From: Mangrovibacter plantisponsor
GTDB lineage: Bacteria > Pseudomonadota > Gammaproteobacteria > Enterobacterales > Enterobacteriaceae
Length of the DNA stretch: 64,000 nucleotides
Assembly: GCF_003182475.1 (NCBI RefSeq)
Contig: NZ_QGTS01000002.1
Span: 1 to 64,000, forward strand
Direction: 5' to 3'
The translations under genes and the position numbers were made by a program. Below the pieces are notes generated by a model, which searched no databases, had not been told where the DNA came from, and saw nothing but the letters and a program-made list of their open reading frames with translations. This document shows positions 1-8,601 of the stretch, piece after piece (position 1 is the stretch's first letter; the number at the start of each line of letters is the position of its first letter).

Positions 1-700
1 CAGAGCGACGGGAGGCAGGAAGCCGACTCGGAGCGGTACCCGAACAGGCCGCCGGGGTAAGCCGAATGTCCGCGTAGCGGCGATTTTGCCGGCCAAAAAA
101 GGGGGGGGCAGGGGGCCATTGCCCCGTGCGGGCGCCGGGCGCAGTGGGTGAGTAAAAGCAGTGTGGCTGACACGGCGCGCAACTGGCTCTGTGCTGGCAG
201 ATTACTGTTACTGCGGTGACTGTTCCGTAAAGTCTAAGTTGCCGCTTTAATCCGGTCTCACTGCTGGTGAACAGGGCTGGGGGGCAGCGCAACTGCTGCA
301 ATTTTGTTCCCAGTCAGGGAAAACTTACACAATATGTGTTGTTTTTACGTGTATGCGTTGATTTATAACGTCTGCGCGTGTAAAAAATGAGGTTTTTATA
401 ACTATAGAATTGATAAGAATTATCATTTGTCTTATCGTTGGCGGGCATATATGCCTGCGCTCGTATTTATTTTGCCTGGTAGTCTCGCTGTGAGCCCTTG
501 TTTACAGCAAGGCAGCATACAAACACTTACGGACGTACCCTGGACAGTGCCTGTATCGGTCTCAACATTCTGTATTGTTGTAGCTGGCGTGTAGCCAGTA
601 TGAATAGTTGTTGCCTGTGCGGGTGTTTAACCTGAGAGCCTGGTGGCGCGAGCTGGCAGGCGTTTAATGATGAGCATGACGCCGTAAAGGTTTAGATGTA
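1..700. other. Gene-free leader upstream of the ABC permease
   Basis: No convincing reading frame on either strand. The first 170 bases are GC-rich with a run of eight G near 103-110; the remainder has ordinary composition. The only recognisable signal is a Fur-box-like palindrome near 411. A gap of this size in front of an iron-type transporter suggests that a receptor or binding-protein gene was lost, or that this is a long regulatory leader. I could not match it to a known riboswitch. Confidence 0.5.
409..430. promoter_or_regulatory. Fur-box-like operator
   Basis: TGATAA (411-416), GAA, TTATCA (420-425) form a perfect inverted repeat in an AT-rich context, and about 13 of 19 positions fit the classical Fur consensus. 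The transporter downstream is of the kind Fur usually represses in enterobacteria. The site lies about 280 bp before the first start codon, which is unusually far. Confidence 0.55.
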
Positions 701-1789
701 ATGAGTGTAACCTCCGAATCAATGTCACAGTCAACGTCGCAATCATCATCTGCCAACAACGTGATGGGGCGCTACCAGAAGGTGCTGTACCACCGTTACT
801 GGTTACTTGGCGTAATTATTCTTGCCATTCTGGCGTCGCTGCTACTGGATTTTACCCTTGGCCCTTCAGGTTTATCACTGAGTACGCTGTGGCATACGTT
901 GATTGACCCATCCAGTGCTAACCCGGGAACCCGGGTGATTGTCTGGGATATCCGCCTGCCTTATGCACTTATGGCGGTAATGGTGGGGATGGCGCTGGGC
1001 CTGGCCGGGGCAGAGATGCAGACCATTCTCAATAACCCGCTTGCCAGCCCGTTTACTCTCGGTGTCTCTTCTGCTGCGGCATTTGGTGCAGCGCTGGCTA
1101 TCGTCCTGGGTATTGGTATACCCGGCGTGCCTGACCAGTGGTTTATCTCGGCCAATGCCTTTGTTTTCGCGTTAATCGCAGCCTTGTTGCTTGATGCCAT
1201 CACCCGCTGGACACAAGTCGCGACATCAGGTGTGGTGCTGTTTGGTATTGCACTGGTGTTTACCTTTAATGCGCTGGTTTCTATGTTGCAGTTTGTTGCC
1301 AGCGAAGATACGTTGCAGGGGCTGGTTTTCTGGACCATGGGCAGCCTGGCAAGAGCTTCCTGGGATAAACTGGGTGTGCTGGCGCTGGCTTTTGCGGTTA
1401 TTTTGCCACTTTCAATGATGAGTTCGTGGAAACTTACCGCACTGCGCCTGGGTGAAGACCGTGCAGTCAGCTTCGGTATTGACGTGCGCCGCCTGCGCCT
1501 GGCGACTTTACTGCGTATCAGTATTCTTTCTGCGTTATCAGTGGCGTTTGTCGGCCCGATTGGTTTTATCGGCCTTGTCGCTCCCCATATTGCCCGCCTG
1601 ACATTTGGTGAAGACCACCGTTTTTACTTGCCGGGTAGTGTGCTGATTGGTGCACTGGTGTTGTCGATGGCATCTGTTGCTTCTAAGAATATCATTCCTG
1701 GCGTCATCATCCCGGTAGGGATCATGACATCTTTGGTAGGGGTGCCTTTCTTCCTGAGTATTATTTTGCGCCACCGGGGGAGCGTATAA
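701..1789 (+). CDS. FecCD-family ABC transporter permease
   Basis: Inner-membrane permease of the type II importer class that takes up Fe(III)-siderophores, heme or cobalamin. The 362-residue protein has a short Ser/Thr-rich cytoplasmic N-terminus (about residues 1-25) and then many hydrophobic helices. Family hallmarks are visible: GAEMQTILNNPLASP near 100-115 and FIGLVAPHIARL near 290, the region that contacts the ATPase. The length is usual for a single FecC/FecD/BtuC-type subunit, so it probably works as a homodimer. The stop codon overlaps the ATPase start (TAATG), so the two are co-translated. A Fur-like box lies upstream. No binding protein or outer-membrane receptor is encoded beside it, so the substrate cannot be named. 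Confidence 0.88.
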   Translation: MSVTSESMSQSTSQSSSANNVMGRYQKVLYHRYWLLGVIILAILASLLLDFTLGPSGLSLSTLWHTLIDPSSANPGTRVIVWDIRLPYALMAVMVGMALGLAGAEMQTILNNPLASPFTLGVSSAAAFGAALAIVLGIGIPGVPDQWFISANAFVFALIAALLLDAITRWTQVATSGVVLFGIALVFTFNALVSMLQFVASEDTLQGLVFWTMGSLARASWDKLGVLALAFAVILPLSMMSSWKLTALRLGEDRAVSFGIDVRRLRLATLLRISILSALSVAFVGPIGFIGLVAPHIARLTFGEDHRFYLPGSVLIGALVLSMASVASKNIIPGVIIPVGIMTSLVGVPFFLSIILRHRGSV

Positions 1790-2574
1790 TGAGTGGCTTA
1801 GTTATTCGCGAGTTTCATGCCGGTTACCCGAAACGCCAGATTATCAGTGATCTGAATGTTGGGCCGTTACCCCGTGGGAAAATCACCGTGTTACTTGGCC
1901 CCAATGGCTGTGGTAAATCCACGCTGATGCGTTCGCTGGCCGGGCTGAATAAAGCACAGGGCCAGTTGGTGCTGGACGGTGAAGACCTGATGGCACTGCC
2001 TTTTGCGAAACGGGCAGAGAAAGTGGTTTATTTACCACAAAGTTTACCAGCGGGTGTTCATCTGCACGTTCTGGAATCAATAATCGTTGCACAGCGTGCG
2101 TCTGGCGGACATGCCAATGCATCCCATGAGCAGGAAGTAATGAGCCTGCTTGAGCAACTGGGCATTTCACACCTGGCGATGAGCTACCTGGACCAACTCT
2201 CTGGCGGGCAAAAACAGCTGGTTGGCCTTGCCCAGTCATTGATCCGCCGCCCGGAATTATTGTTGCTCGATGAACCGCTCAGTGCGCTAGATCTCAATTA
2301 CCAGTTCCACGTAATGGATTTGGTAGCCCGTGAAACCCGCAAGCGCAATATGATAACGGTAGTCGTAGTGCATGATATCAATATCGCTCTGCGCCATGGT
2401 GAACATGTGCTGATGCTGAAAAACGGCAAGCTGGTTGCCAGCGGTGAACCTGCAGCAGTCATTACGGCTGAGAGCCTGGCGGAAGTCTATGGGGTGAAAG
2501 GGCGTATAGAACGCTGCTCGCGTGGCACACCTCAGGTGGTTATCGACGGGTTGACGACTTCACTGGAAATGTAA
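1789..2574 (+). CDS. FecE/FepC-type ABC transporter ATPase
   Basis: Cytoplasmic ATP-hydrolysing subunit partnering the FecCD permease just upstream, with which it shares a base (TAATG). Walker A GPNGCGKST is at residues 37-45, the ABC signature LSGGQ at 137-141 and the Walker B LLLLDEP ends near 163, followed by the D-loop SALD; a switch histidine is in VVVHD near 202. At 261 aa it has the standard length of siderophore/cobalamin ATPases. A perfect 10-bp stem-loop follows the stop. The substrate is unknown; iron-siderophore is favoured because of the upstream Fur-like box. Confidence 0.9.
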   Translation: MSGLVIREFHAGYPKRQIISDLNVGPLPRGKITVLLGPNGCGKSTLMRSLAGLNKAQGQLVLDGEDLMALPFAKRAEKVVYLPQSLPAGVHLHVLESIIVAQRASGGHANASHEQEVMSLLEQLGISHLAMSYLDQLSGGQKQLVGLAQSLIRRPELLLLDEPLSALDLNYQFHVMDLVARETRKRNMITVVVVHDINIALRHGEHVLMLKNGKLVASGEPAAVITAESLAEVYGVKGRIERCSRGTPQVVIDGLTTSLEM

Positions 2575-2587
2575 CCCCTTCAGTCTG

Positions 2588-2611
2588 TTCAGGCAGGGTG
2601 ACCTGCCTGAA
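2588..2611. terminator. Stem-loop between convergent genes
   Basis: A perfect 10-bp stem (TTCAGGCAGG / CCTGCCTGAA) with a GTGA loop lies between the ABC ATPase and the minus-strand small secreted gene. There is no strong T-run on either side, so it is a weak or bidirectional terminator, or an mRNA 3'-end stabiliser. Confidence 0.5.
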
Positions 2612-2633
2612 TAAACCGTTCGGCAAACAAGTG

Positions 2634-3008
2634 TTATTCTGCGGGAGGTAGTAATTTCAGATTACCTTCCGGGTCTCCATCATCAGTTGCCATCTGATGG
2701 GTTTTCTGATCGACATAAACACTAAACAAACGGTGTTGTACCTGAGGATCCAGTCCACATTTACCGCCATGTTTTTCCATAACATCAACAAGATCAACGC
2801 CTGGCTCTGCATTTGCTGTAAACAGGTATTCTGTACATTCAGGGTTAGTTATTAGCTTTTCTGTTTCAACAGTATGTTTGACTTGACTAATAACGCTTCC
2901 TTCTTCATTGGTCATGGTGGTATTAGCCAGTGCAACATGGATACCAGATAGCATTATGAATGTGGCAAATACAGACTGTAACAGAATGCTCGTTTTATTT
3001 TTTTTCAT
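2634..3008 (-). CDS. Small secreted protein, candidate immunity protein
   Basis: 124 residues. Residues 1-29 look like a Sec signal peptide (KK at the N-terminus, hydrophobic core, VALA cleavage site), so the product should be periplasmic. The mature part has two cysteines (C58 and C84) that could form a disulfide and an acidic, proline-containing tail. I do not recognise the family with certainty. It lies 17 bp downstream of a signal-less peptidoglycan hydrolase on the same strand, with its own ribosome-binding site (GGTGA just before the ATG). A murein hydrolase without export signal followed by a small periplasmic protein is the arrangement of type VI effector-immunity pairs, so an inhibitor role is inferred. 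It could instead be an unrelated envelope protein. Confidence 0.6.
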   Translation of the reverse strand: MKKNKTSILLQSVFATFIMLSGIHVALANTTMTNEEGSVISQVKHTVETEKLITNPECTEYLFTANAEPGVDLVDVMEKHGGKCGLDPQVQHRLFSVYVDQKTHQMATDDGDPEGNLKLLPPAE

Positions 3009-3025
3009 TTTTTCACCATGATGAA

Positions 3026-3901
3026 TTAATGATTCACCGTATTCTGGAAAGAGACTGTGGTTTTAATGTCTGGTGCATCATAGTCGCTTAGTCCGTTAGA
3101 ACGAATAATTGCCAAAATCTTTTTCTCATAGTACGGATCTGATGCATAGCCCGCTACGGCAACGACGTGAATGAATTTTTCTGGTTCATTGCGAAAGGCA
3201 AAGGCTCCAGCATAACGGCGGTTTGAGGCCAAAAATTGACCATAATCTTCCGCAGACTCTTCCAATGTGTCATAAGCGCGGAACTTATCTTTTATTACCG
3301 TATTTTTCCCTCCATAGTTTTCATGTGTGGTGACGCTGATGGTTTTACCTTTAGTTGATTTACCCTTAACGCCAAAAAATATGTTGCCTGGTGCATGACG
3401 TCCCCAATTTGATTCTAAAGCGCCTTGTGCCAGGGTAACCGCTATGGGAACCCCCCAATGTGCTTTCACATTTAGCGCTGCGGGCAATGCACGGTTAAAC
3501 CATGCCACTTTGTGGTTTACGGGGCGCTGTGATGCATGTCGTTTTATCATTTCCAATAATGCACTATTGGGAATTATTGCAGCATCGTGGGACGGGCTTA
3601 GATGCGGATTGTTATTCACCTGAGGGGATGTCTGAACAATTGGTACACTGGTGTGTGGACGTAATGCCCGCTGTGTTGGTCCGTTTTTATTTACAATGGC
3701 ATCGACATGGTGCATATGGAGAGTGTTTTGCTGAAATTGTGCGATTCTTGCCTGAGTTTTGGGACCAAAAATGCCATCTTCTTTCAGTATTTCGCCTTTT
3801 GATTCATGAATTGCCCTGTTGAGTAAAATTTGTACTTTTTTTACATCATCATGGTGATTGGGCTGCCCGATACCGACTCCGGCTCTCAACATCCAACGCA
3901 T
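3026..3901 (-). CDS. Peptidoglycan-binding glucosaminidase-type hydrolase (candidate effector)
   Basis: 291 residues in three parts: an N-terminal peptidoglycan-binding type 1 domain (about 10-65, with the typical DGIFGPKT motif), a proline/asparagine-rich linker (about 70-115), and a FlgJ-like N-acetylglucosaminidase/muramidase domain (about 135-270). The likely catalytic glutamate is E163 in ALESNWG, and the conserved GYASDPYY is near 251-258. There is no signal peptide, odd for a protein that must act on murein. With the small secreted protein immediately downstream, this suggests delivery by another route, such as type VI secretion, and a cognate immunity protein. No secretion genes are in the window. 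A phage-type endolysin is the alternative, but no phage genes are near. An AGGGA ribosome-binding site precedes the chosen ATG. Confidence 0.78.
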   Translation of the reverse strand: MRWMLRAGVGIGQPNHHDDVKKVQILLNRAIHESKGEILKEDGIFGPKTQARIAQFQQNTLHMHHVDAIVNKNGPTQRALRPHTSVPIVQTSPQVNNNPHLSPSHDAAIIPNSALLEMIKRHASQRPVNHKVAWFNRALPAALNVKAHWGVPIAVTLAQGALESNWGRHAPGNIFFGVKGKSTKGKTISVTTHENYGGKNTVIKDKFRAYDTLEESAEDYGQFLASNRRYAGAFAFRNEPEKFIHVVAVAGYASDPYYEKKILAIIRSNGLSDYDAPDIKTTVSFQNTVNH

Positions 3902-4213
3902 ACAAAATCCCTGCCTTAATAGTTAGGATAATATATAAATTATTTAGCTAGTTACCCGGTTTTAGTGGTACCGGGCGACTCTTTTTATTCTTCGAAAACA
4001 CATACGGAAATTGGATTCTTCTTAAAGTTTATGTTTTTTTAAAAAAAGAGGAATAACACCAAAAGGAAATACGAAGATTAAGATGGCCATTCCAGCATAA
4101 AATTCTACGTAATAAACCATTCTTCCAGGAATTCTCCGACATTACCGCTTTTTCACATTTTCTCCACTGTTGGCTTGTAAAACTAAGTCATCCATAAGGA
4201 GAAGAGGTGACTT
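3902..4213. other. AT-rich divergent intergenic region
   Basis: 312 bp between the minus-strand hydrolase and the RcnB-like gene. It holds a short stem CCCGGT...ACCGGG (about 3956-3977) followed by a T-rich stretch, and promoter-like AT-rich DNA. A strong AAGGAG ribosome-binding site precedes the gene at 4214. No open frame of note was seen. Confidence 0.4.
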
Positions 4214-4618
4214 ATGAAAAAACTGACTGCATTAGTACTGGTAGCTGCATGTTCCATGACTTCACTAGCCTGGGCTGATGACCATGGGCCGGATAACCAG
4301 GGCCAACAACCCTGGCAGGAACAGCAAGGGCACGGGCAGCAAGGCCAGCCACAGGATCATGGCAAAAATCATTATGACCCTAAAAAAATGCATCAGGGCG
4401 ATCACTTTGCATGGAATGGGCATGACTTCCGGCGCGGGCATCCGGCACCGGATCGCTTCAGAGGCGATGACTATCGTGTGAATGACTGGCGTGACCGTGG
4501 TTTACCTAACCCGCCATCAGGGCAACACTGGGCTTATATTGACGGTAACTATGTCCTGATTGCTGCGGCAACCGGTGTGATTACTTCCATCATTCTGAAT
4601 AGTGCATTGCATCACTAA
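4214..4618 (+). CDS. RcnB-family periplasmic protein
   Basis: 134 residues with a signal peptide (1-21, ending SLAWA). The mature N-terminal half is rich in Gln, Gly, His and Asp. The C-terminal half carries the RcnB-type core: FRGDDYRVNDWRDRGLPNPP, then HWAYIDGNYVLIAAATG, and a hydrophobic end. In E. coli RcnB is a periplasmic modulator of nickel/cobalt efflux; the RcnA pump is not encoded here, so a role in metal or envelope homeostasis is by family only. A start at 4214 is supported by a strong AAGGAG upstream. The next gene, 38 bp downstream, is also a small His/Met-containing secreted protein, probably in the same transcript. Confidence 0.82.
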   Translation: MKKLTALVLVAACSMTSLAWADDHGPDNQGQQPWQEQQGHGQQGQPQDHGKNHYDPKKMHQGDHFAWNGHDFRRGHPAPDRFRGDDYRVNDWRDRGLPNPPSGQHWAYIDGNYVLIAAATGVITSIILNSALHH

Positions 4619-4656
4619 TGCATTGGCGCAGCATGCGCCTGTAAGGAGTTTTGGGT

Positions 4657-5007
4657 ATGAAAAAAACGTACCAGGCTTTGGTTGCTGTTTGCCTGATGGC
4701 TGCGGGAGCGACTGCTTTTGCGGCGCAACAGGAAACCGTAAAACATCCTCATCATGAAGGCCAAAAAATGATGGTTCCTGGTGGGCATGGTCAGTTTATG
4801 CCCCCAATGATGATGCCACCGGTTTACCAGTCTTCAATGCAAACGTCAGACCCTGCAGAAGCACTGAAAAAACTGACAGGCGATGTACCTGCGCTGGAGA
4901 AAGGCAAACGCTATGATGTGCGCATTGAAGTGCGTGAATTACCACCACTACCTTCACTGCCAGCACCAGCTGCGAAAGAAAAACCGGTAGAGCAACCGGC
5001 AGGTTAA
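4657..5007 (+). CDS. Small Met/His-rich secreted protein
   Basis: 116 residues from ATG 4657, chosen over an in-frame TTG six bases earlier because TAAGGAG (4642-4648) is correctly spaced for it. Residues 1-23 form a signal peptide ending AFA. The mature protein opens with a His/Met cluster (HPHHEG, KMMVPGGHGQF, MPPMMMPP), typical of copper or other soft-metal sequestration, and ends in a proline-rich tail. No known family was recognised. It sits 38 bp after the RcnB-like gene and is followed by a strong terminator, so the two form a likely two-gene unit. Confidence 0.7.
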   Translation: MKKTYQALVAVCLMAAGATAFAAQQETVKHPHHEGQKMMVPGGHGQFMPPMMMPPVYQSSMQTSDPAEALKKLTGDVPALEKGKRYDVRIEVRELPPLPSLPAPAAKEKPVEQPAG

Positions 5008-5035
5008 CAGGTTGCTGCTCGTTGATTATTACCTG

Positions 5036-5061
5036 AGCCAGCGCTTGCGCTGGCTTTTTTT
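5036..5061 (+). terminator. Intrinsic terminator
   Basis: Perfect 9-bp stem AGCCAGCGC / GCGCTGGCT with a TT loop, followed directly by seven T. It closes the unit of two small secreted proteins. Confidence 0.9.
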
Positions 5062-5286
5062 ATTTCGCTGGTTGTGAAGTTTGAATCTGGATACAGTCAG
5101 AGCAATATCCTTTTTTCTTTCGCTCCGCCAGCCAATAACGTCATCGTGTTTTCTTCTGGTGCATGGCTGTACCTATTTCAACAATAATCCGTCATGGTAC
5201 TGGATTAAACATGCGCAGTGCCGCAAAATGAGCATAAACTTTACCCCACGCAGGGTAAGGAACGAGACACCTGCAGGAGAAATTTG

Positions 5287-5955
5287 ATGCCATCACTCAG
5301 TAAAGAAGCCGCCCAGGTCCACGATGCTCTGGTTGCCAGGGGGCTGGAAACACCGTTACGCCAACCTGCCGAGCAACTGGATAACGAAACTCGCAAAGCA
5401 CGTATTGCCGAACATATGACAGGCATCATGCAACTCATGAATCTGGATTTGAGTGATGACAGCCTGATGGAAACACCTCATCGCATTGCCAAAATGTATG
5501 TCGATGAGATCTTTTCTGGTCTGGATTACGCAAATTTCCCTAAAATCACTGTCATTGAAAATAAAATGAAAGTGGATGAAATGGTAACAGTACGTGATAT
5601 TACGCTCACCAGTACCTGTGAACACCATTTCGTGACTATTGATGGCAAAGCTACCGTAGCTTATATTCCAAAAGATGCGGTGATTGGTTTGTCTAAAATT
5701 AACCGTATTGTGCAGTTCTTTGCTCAGCGCCCACAGGTTCAGGAACGTCTGACTCAGCAAATATTAGTGGCACTGCAAACTTTGTTGGGGACCAATAATG
5801 TTGCTGTATCAATTGATGCGGTGCATTACTGTGTAAAAGCACGCGGTATTCGTGATGCAACCAGCGCGACCACCACTACATCGTTGGGCGGGTTATTCAA
5901 ATCGAGCCAGAATACCCGGCAGGAGTTTTTACGCGCAGTGCGTCACCATAACTAA
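5287..5955 (+). CDS. folE: GTP cyclohydrolase I
   Basis: First enzyme of tetrahydrofolate and queuosine-precursor synthesis; converts GTP to 7,8-dihydroneopterin triphosphate in the cytoplasm. From ATG 5287 it is 222 residues, exactly the E. coli length, and nearly identical in the core. The zinc ligands in STCEHHF and the later HYCVKARG are present, with the C-terminal [11 protein letters not shown]-like region. An open frame extends 69 bases further upstream, but the AGGAGA ribosome-binding site at 5275-5280 and the E. coli N-terminus MPSLSKEA fix this start. yeiB follows after 23 bp, as in E. coli. Confidence 0.98.
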   Translation: MPSLSKEAAQVHDALVARGLETPLRQPAEQLDNETRKARIAEHMTGIMQLMNLDLSDDSLMETPHRIAKMYVDEIFSGLDYANFPKITVIENKMKVDEMVTVRDITLTSTCEHHFVTIDGKATVAYIPKDAVIGLSKINRIVQFFAQRPQVQERLTQQILVALQTLLGTNNVAVSIDAVHYCVKARGIRDATSATTTTSLGGLFKSSQNTRQEFLRAVRHHN

Positions 5956-5978
5956 ATTTAACTGCCAGGCAGGATGCA

Positions 5979-7136
5979 ATGGAAAGAAACCTTACGCTCG
6001 ATTTCATTCGCGGCGTTGCCATTCTGGGCATCCTGCTTCTCAATATAGTGGCCTTTGGTTTACCCAAGGCTGCTTATCTTAATCCCGCCTGGTCAGGCAG
6101 TGTTTCATTAAGTGATGCCTGGACATGGGCCATACTGGACCTCTTTGCCCAGGTTAAATTCCTTACGCTATTTGCCTTGTTGTTCGGCGCAGGGCTGCAA
6201 ATGTTGCTGCCGCGTGGTAAACGCTGGATTCAGTCCCGCCTGACTTTGCTGGTGATGCTGGGGTTTTGTCATGCGGTATTTTTATGGGATGGCGATATTC
6301 TTCTGGCATACGGGCTGGTGGGGCTGGTGTGCTGGAGAATGATTCGCGATGCCAGTGGTGTTAAGGCGCTGTTTAATACTGGTATTGTGCTTTATTTAAT
6401 TGGCCTCGGTGTATTACTGGTGCTGGGGCTGATTTCTGGTGATCACACCAGCCGTTCATGGGTACCAGAAGCAGCACCACTGCAATATGAAGCCTACTGG
6501 AAATTAAAAGGCGGAATGGAAGCTGTCGATAACCGCCTGAGCCTGTTGTCCTCTAACTTATTAGCTATTGGCGCACAATACGGCTGGCAACTGGCAGGCA
6601 TGATGCTGCTGGGTGCGGCGCTGATGCGCAGTGGCTGGTTACGCGGGCGCTTCAGCCAGTCCCATTACCGGCGTACAGGTATGATTCTGGTGGGGCTGGG
6701 GTTATTAATTAACGCGCCTGCTGTGTTTGCACAATGGCATTTAGGCTGGCAATACCGGTGGTGTGCTTTCTTGTTACAGTCGCCGCGGGAATTAAGTGCC
6801 CCACTGCAGTCCATTGGTTATGCATCACTTATTTTTGGTTACTGGCGCACAATGGCTTCCTGGCGCATCACCATTGCTATTGCCTGTGTTGGCCGTATGG
6901 CACTGACAAACTACCTGTTGCAAACGGTTATTTGCACCACACTGTTTGAAAGAGCGGGTCTGTTTATGCATTTCAGCCGGTTACAACTACTGGCATTTGT
7001 GCCTGCGGTGTGGCTGGTGAATATTGTGCTGTCTGTTTGCTGGTTGCACTTTTTCCGCCAGGGGCCACTGGAGTGGGTGTGGCGTAAGCTGACGTCACTG
7101 GCTACTGGTACGCCTGTTTCATCTACAACCAGATAA
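5979..7136 (+). CDS. yeiB: DUF418-family inner-membrane protein YeiB
   Basis: 385 residues, the same length as E. coli YeiB. About ten hydrophobic helices are visible, and the C-terminal third carries the DUF418 signature (GRMALTNYLLQT, and W..GPLEWVWR near the end). The biochemical function is unknown. It begins 23 bp after folE and is probably co-transcribed with it; galS follows in the same direction, preserving the E. coli order. Confidence 0.95.
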   Translation: MERNLTLDFIRGVAILGILLLNIVAFGLPKAAYLNPAWSGSVSLSDAWTWAILDLFAQVKFLTLFALLFGAGLQMLLPRGKRWIQSRLTLLVMLGFCHAVFLWDGDILLAYGLVGLVCWRMIRDASGVKALFNTGIVLYLIGLGVLLVLGLISGDHTSRSWVPEAAPLQYEAYWKLKGGMEAVDNRLSLLSSNLLAIGAQYGWQLAGMMLLGAALMRSGWLRGRFSQSHYRRTGMILVGLGLLINAPAVFAQWHLGWQYRWCAFLLQSPRELSAPLQSIGYASLIFGYWRTMASWRITIAIACVGRMALTNYLLQTVICTTLFERAGLFMHFSRLQLLAFVPAVWLVNIVLSVCWLHFFRQGPLEWVWRKLTSLATGTPVSSTTR

Positions 7137-7291
7137 CGATCCAGATCACAATCATTAACATATCTGCTGTAACCGCTTTCATCCCTGTGATTTTCCTCAC
7201 GCTGTGTTAACTCACTCGCTGACAAAATAACCGCCACGCCGCAGGTAACGCGGCGACAACAATTTCAAATACCTCTGCCTGGATGATTTGC

Positions 7292-8293
7292 ATGGTCACG
7301 ATTCGCGATGTAGCCCGTTACGCGGGTGTTTCCGTTGCCACAGTTTCACGCGTCCTCAACAACAGTGCGCTGGTGAGTCCTGATACCCGTGATGCAGTCA
7401 TGAAAGCAGTGACGCAGCTTGGCTATCGGCCCAATGCCAACGCACAGGCACTGGCGACTCAGGTTAGTGACACCATTGGTGTGGTGGTAATGGATGTTTC
7501 CGACCCATTTTTTGGCGCGCTGGTTAAAGCTGTAGATGGTGTTGCCCAGGCGAATCATAAATATGTGCTGGTGGGTAACAGTTACCATGAAGCAGAGAAA
7601 GAGCGGCACGCCATTGAGGTACTGATCCGCCAGCGTTGTAATGCGCTGATAGTCCATGCCAAAGCGTTATCTGACCAGGAAATGGCACTGTTTATGGAAC
7701 AGGTGCCGGGCATGGTGCTGATTAACCGAATTTTACCCGGTTATGAGTACCGTTGTGTTGGTCTGGATAACGTATCTGGCGCATTAATGGCGACCCGAAT
7801 GCTGATAGCGCAAGGCCACGAGCGCATTGGTTATCTCAGTTCCAGCCACGGCATTGACGACGATATTCAACGCCGCCAGGGCTGGGCCATGGCGCTGGAA
7901 GAGCAGGGGATTTCCGCCCGGGAAAGTTGGGTTGCCCGTGGCACGCCCGATTTACAAGGTGGCGAAGCGGCAATGGTGGAGCTCCTTGGCAGTAACCAAC
8001 AACTGAGTGCGATTTTTGCTTATAACGACAGTATGGCTGCCGGAGCAATGACTGCCCTCAAAGACAATGGTTTTCATATTCCGCAACAGGTATCTGTGAT
8101 TGGTTTTGATGACATTCCCGTTGCACGCTATACCGACCCACAACTGACTACGGTGCGTTACCCGATTGCTTCCATGGCCCGCACAGCAACTGAACTCGCG
8201 CTACGGGGTGCTGCAGGCACACTTGACCAGTCAGAAACCCACTGTTTTATGCCAACACTGGTTCGTCGTCATTCTGTTTCGCCCAGCCAGTAA
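7292..8293 (+). CDS. galS: HTH-type transcriptional regulator GalS (mgl isorepressor)
   Basis: LacI-family repressor that, with galactose or fucose as inducer, controls galactose transport. The N-terminal HTH reads [23 protein letters not shown], with residues beyond it forming the hinge ([10 protein letters not shown]); the periplasmic-binding-protein-like sensor domain follows. It is 333 aa from ATG 7292, about a dozen residues shorter than E. coli GalS at the C-terminus. I prefer 7292 to ATG 7283 because the GGA at 7281-7283 is spaced as a ribosome-binding site for it and the protein then starts like E. coli GalS. It lies directly upstream of mglBAC and likely binds the operator at 8329-8346. 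Confidence 0.95.
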   Translation: MVTIRDVARYAGVSVATVSRVLNNSALVSPDTRDAVMKAVTQLGYRPNANAQALATQVSDTIGVVVMDVSDPFFGALVKAVDGVAQANHKYVLVGNSYHEAEKERHAIEVLIRQRCNALIVHAKALSDQEMALFMEQVPGMVLINRILPGYEYRCVGLDNVSGALMATRMLIAQGHERIGYLSSSHGIDDDIQRRQGWAMALEEQGISARESWVARGTPDLQGGEAAMVELLGSNQQLSAIFAYNDSMAAGAMTALKDNGFHIPQQVSVIGFDDIPVARYTDPQLTTVRYPIASMARTATELALRGAAGTLDQSETHCFMPTLVRRHSVSPSQ

Positions 8294-8601
8294 ACTGTGT
8301 ACCAGATCACTTCTTTCATAAAGAGTTTGATGTAACCGGTTTCAATCTGTGAGTAAATTCACAGTAAGTTAACATTCCGGTTACTATTATGGCGGTGTTT
8401 TAGAGGGTGAAACATAATGTAACTGCGTATGAGTGGTTATCGCATAAAAACCCTCTGAACGCTCATAACAAGCAGTAACGGAGTGTTATATCACATGGAT
8501 GCGTTAACTTTTTTCCCGAAAAGTCGGCGTGATGTAACATTTTGATTACAAACATCCCGCCTGACTGATTTTCATCGTTACCCTGCAAAACCGGAGATAC
8601 C
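8294..8601 (+). promoter_or_regulatory. mglBAC control region with CRP and Gal operators
   Basis: A Gal-type operator half-palindrome lies at 8329-8346 (core GTAACCGGTTTC). Immediately after it is a perfect CRP site TGTGA-N6-TCACA at 8348-8363. A -10-like TATTAT near 8385-8390 would place the start about 41 bp from the CRP centre, a class II arrangement. A weaker CRP-like site TGTGT-N6-TCACT is at 8296-8311. This matches catabolite activation and GalS repression known for mgl in E. coli. A leader of about 200 nt follows before the mglB start. Confidence 0.8.

Noticed and set aside
1-120. GC-rich stretch resembling the core of a cobalamin riboswitch (GCCG-rich, upstream of a BtuCD/FecCD-like system)
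   Set aside because: The conserved B12-box could not be traced, and the stretch lies almost 600 bp before the first gene; the resemblance is compositional only.
8520-8560. Second GalS operator in the mglB leader (TGTAA...TTACA near 8533)
   Set aside because: The half-sites are about twice as far apart as in a Gal operator and the central CG is missing.
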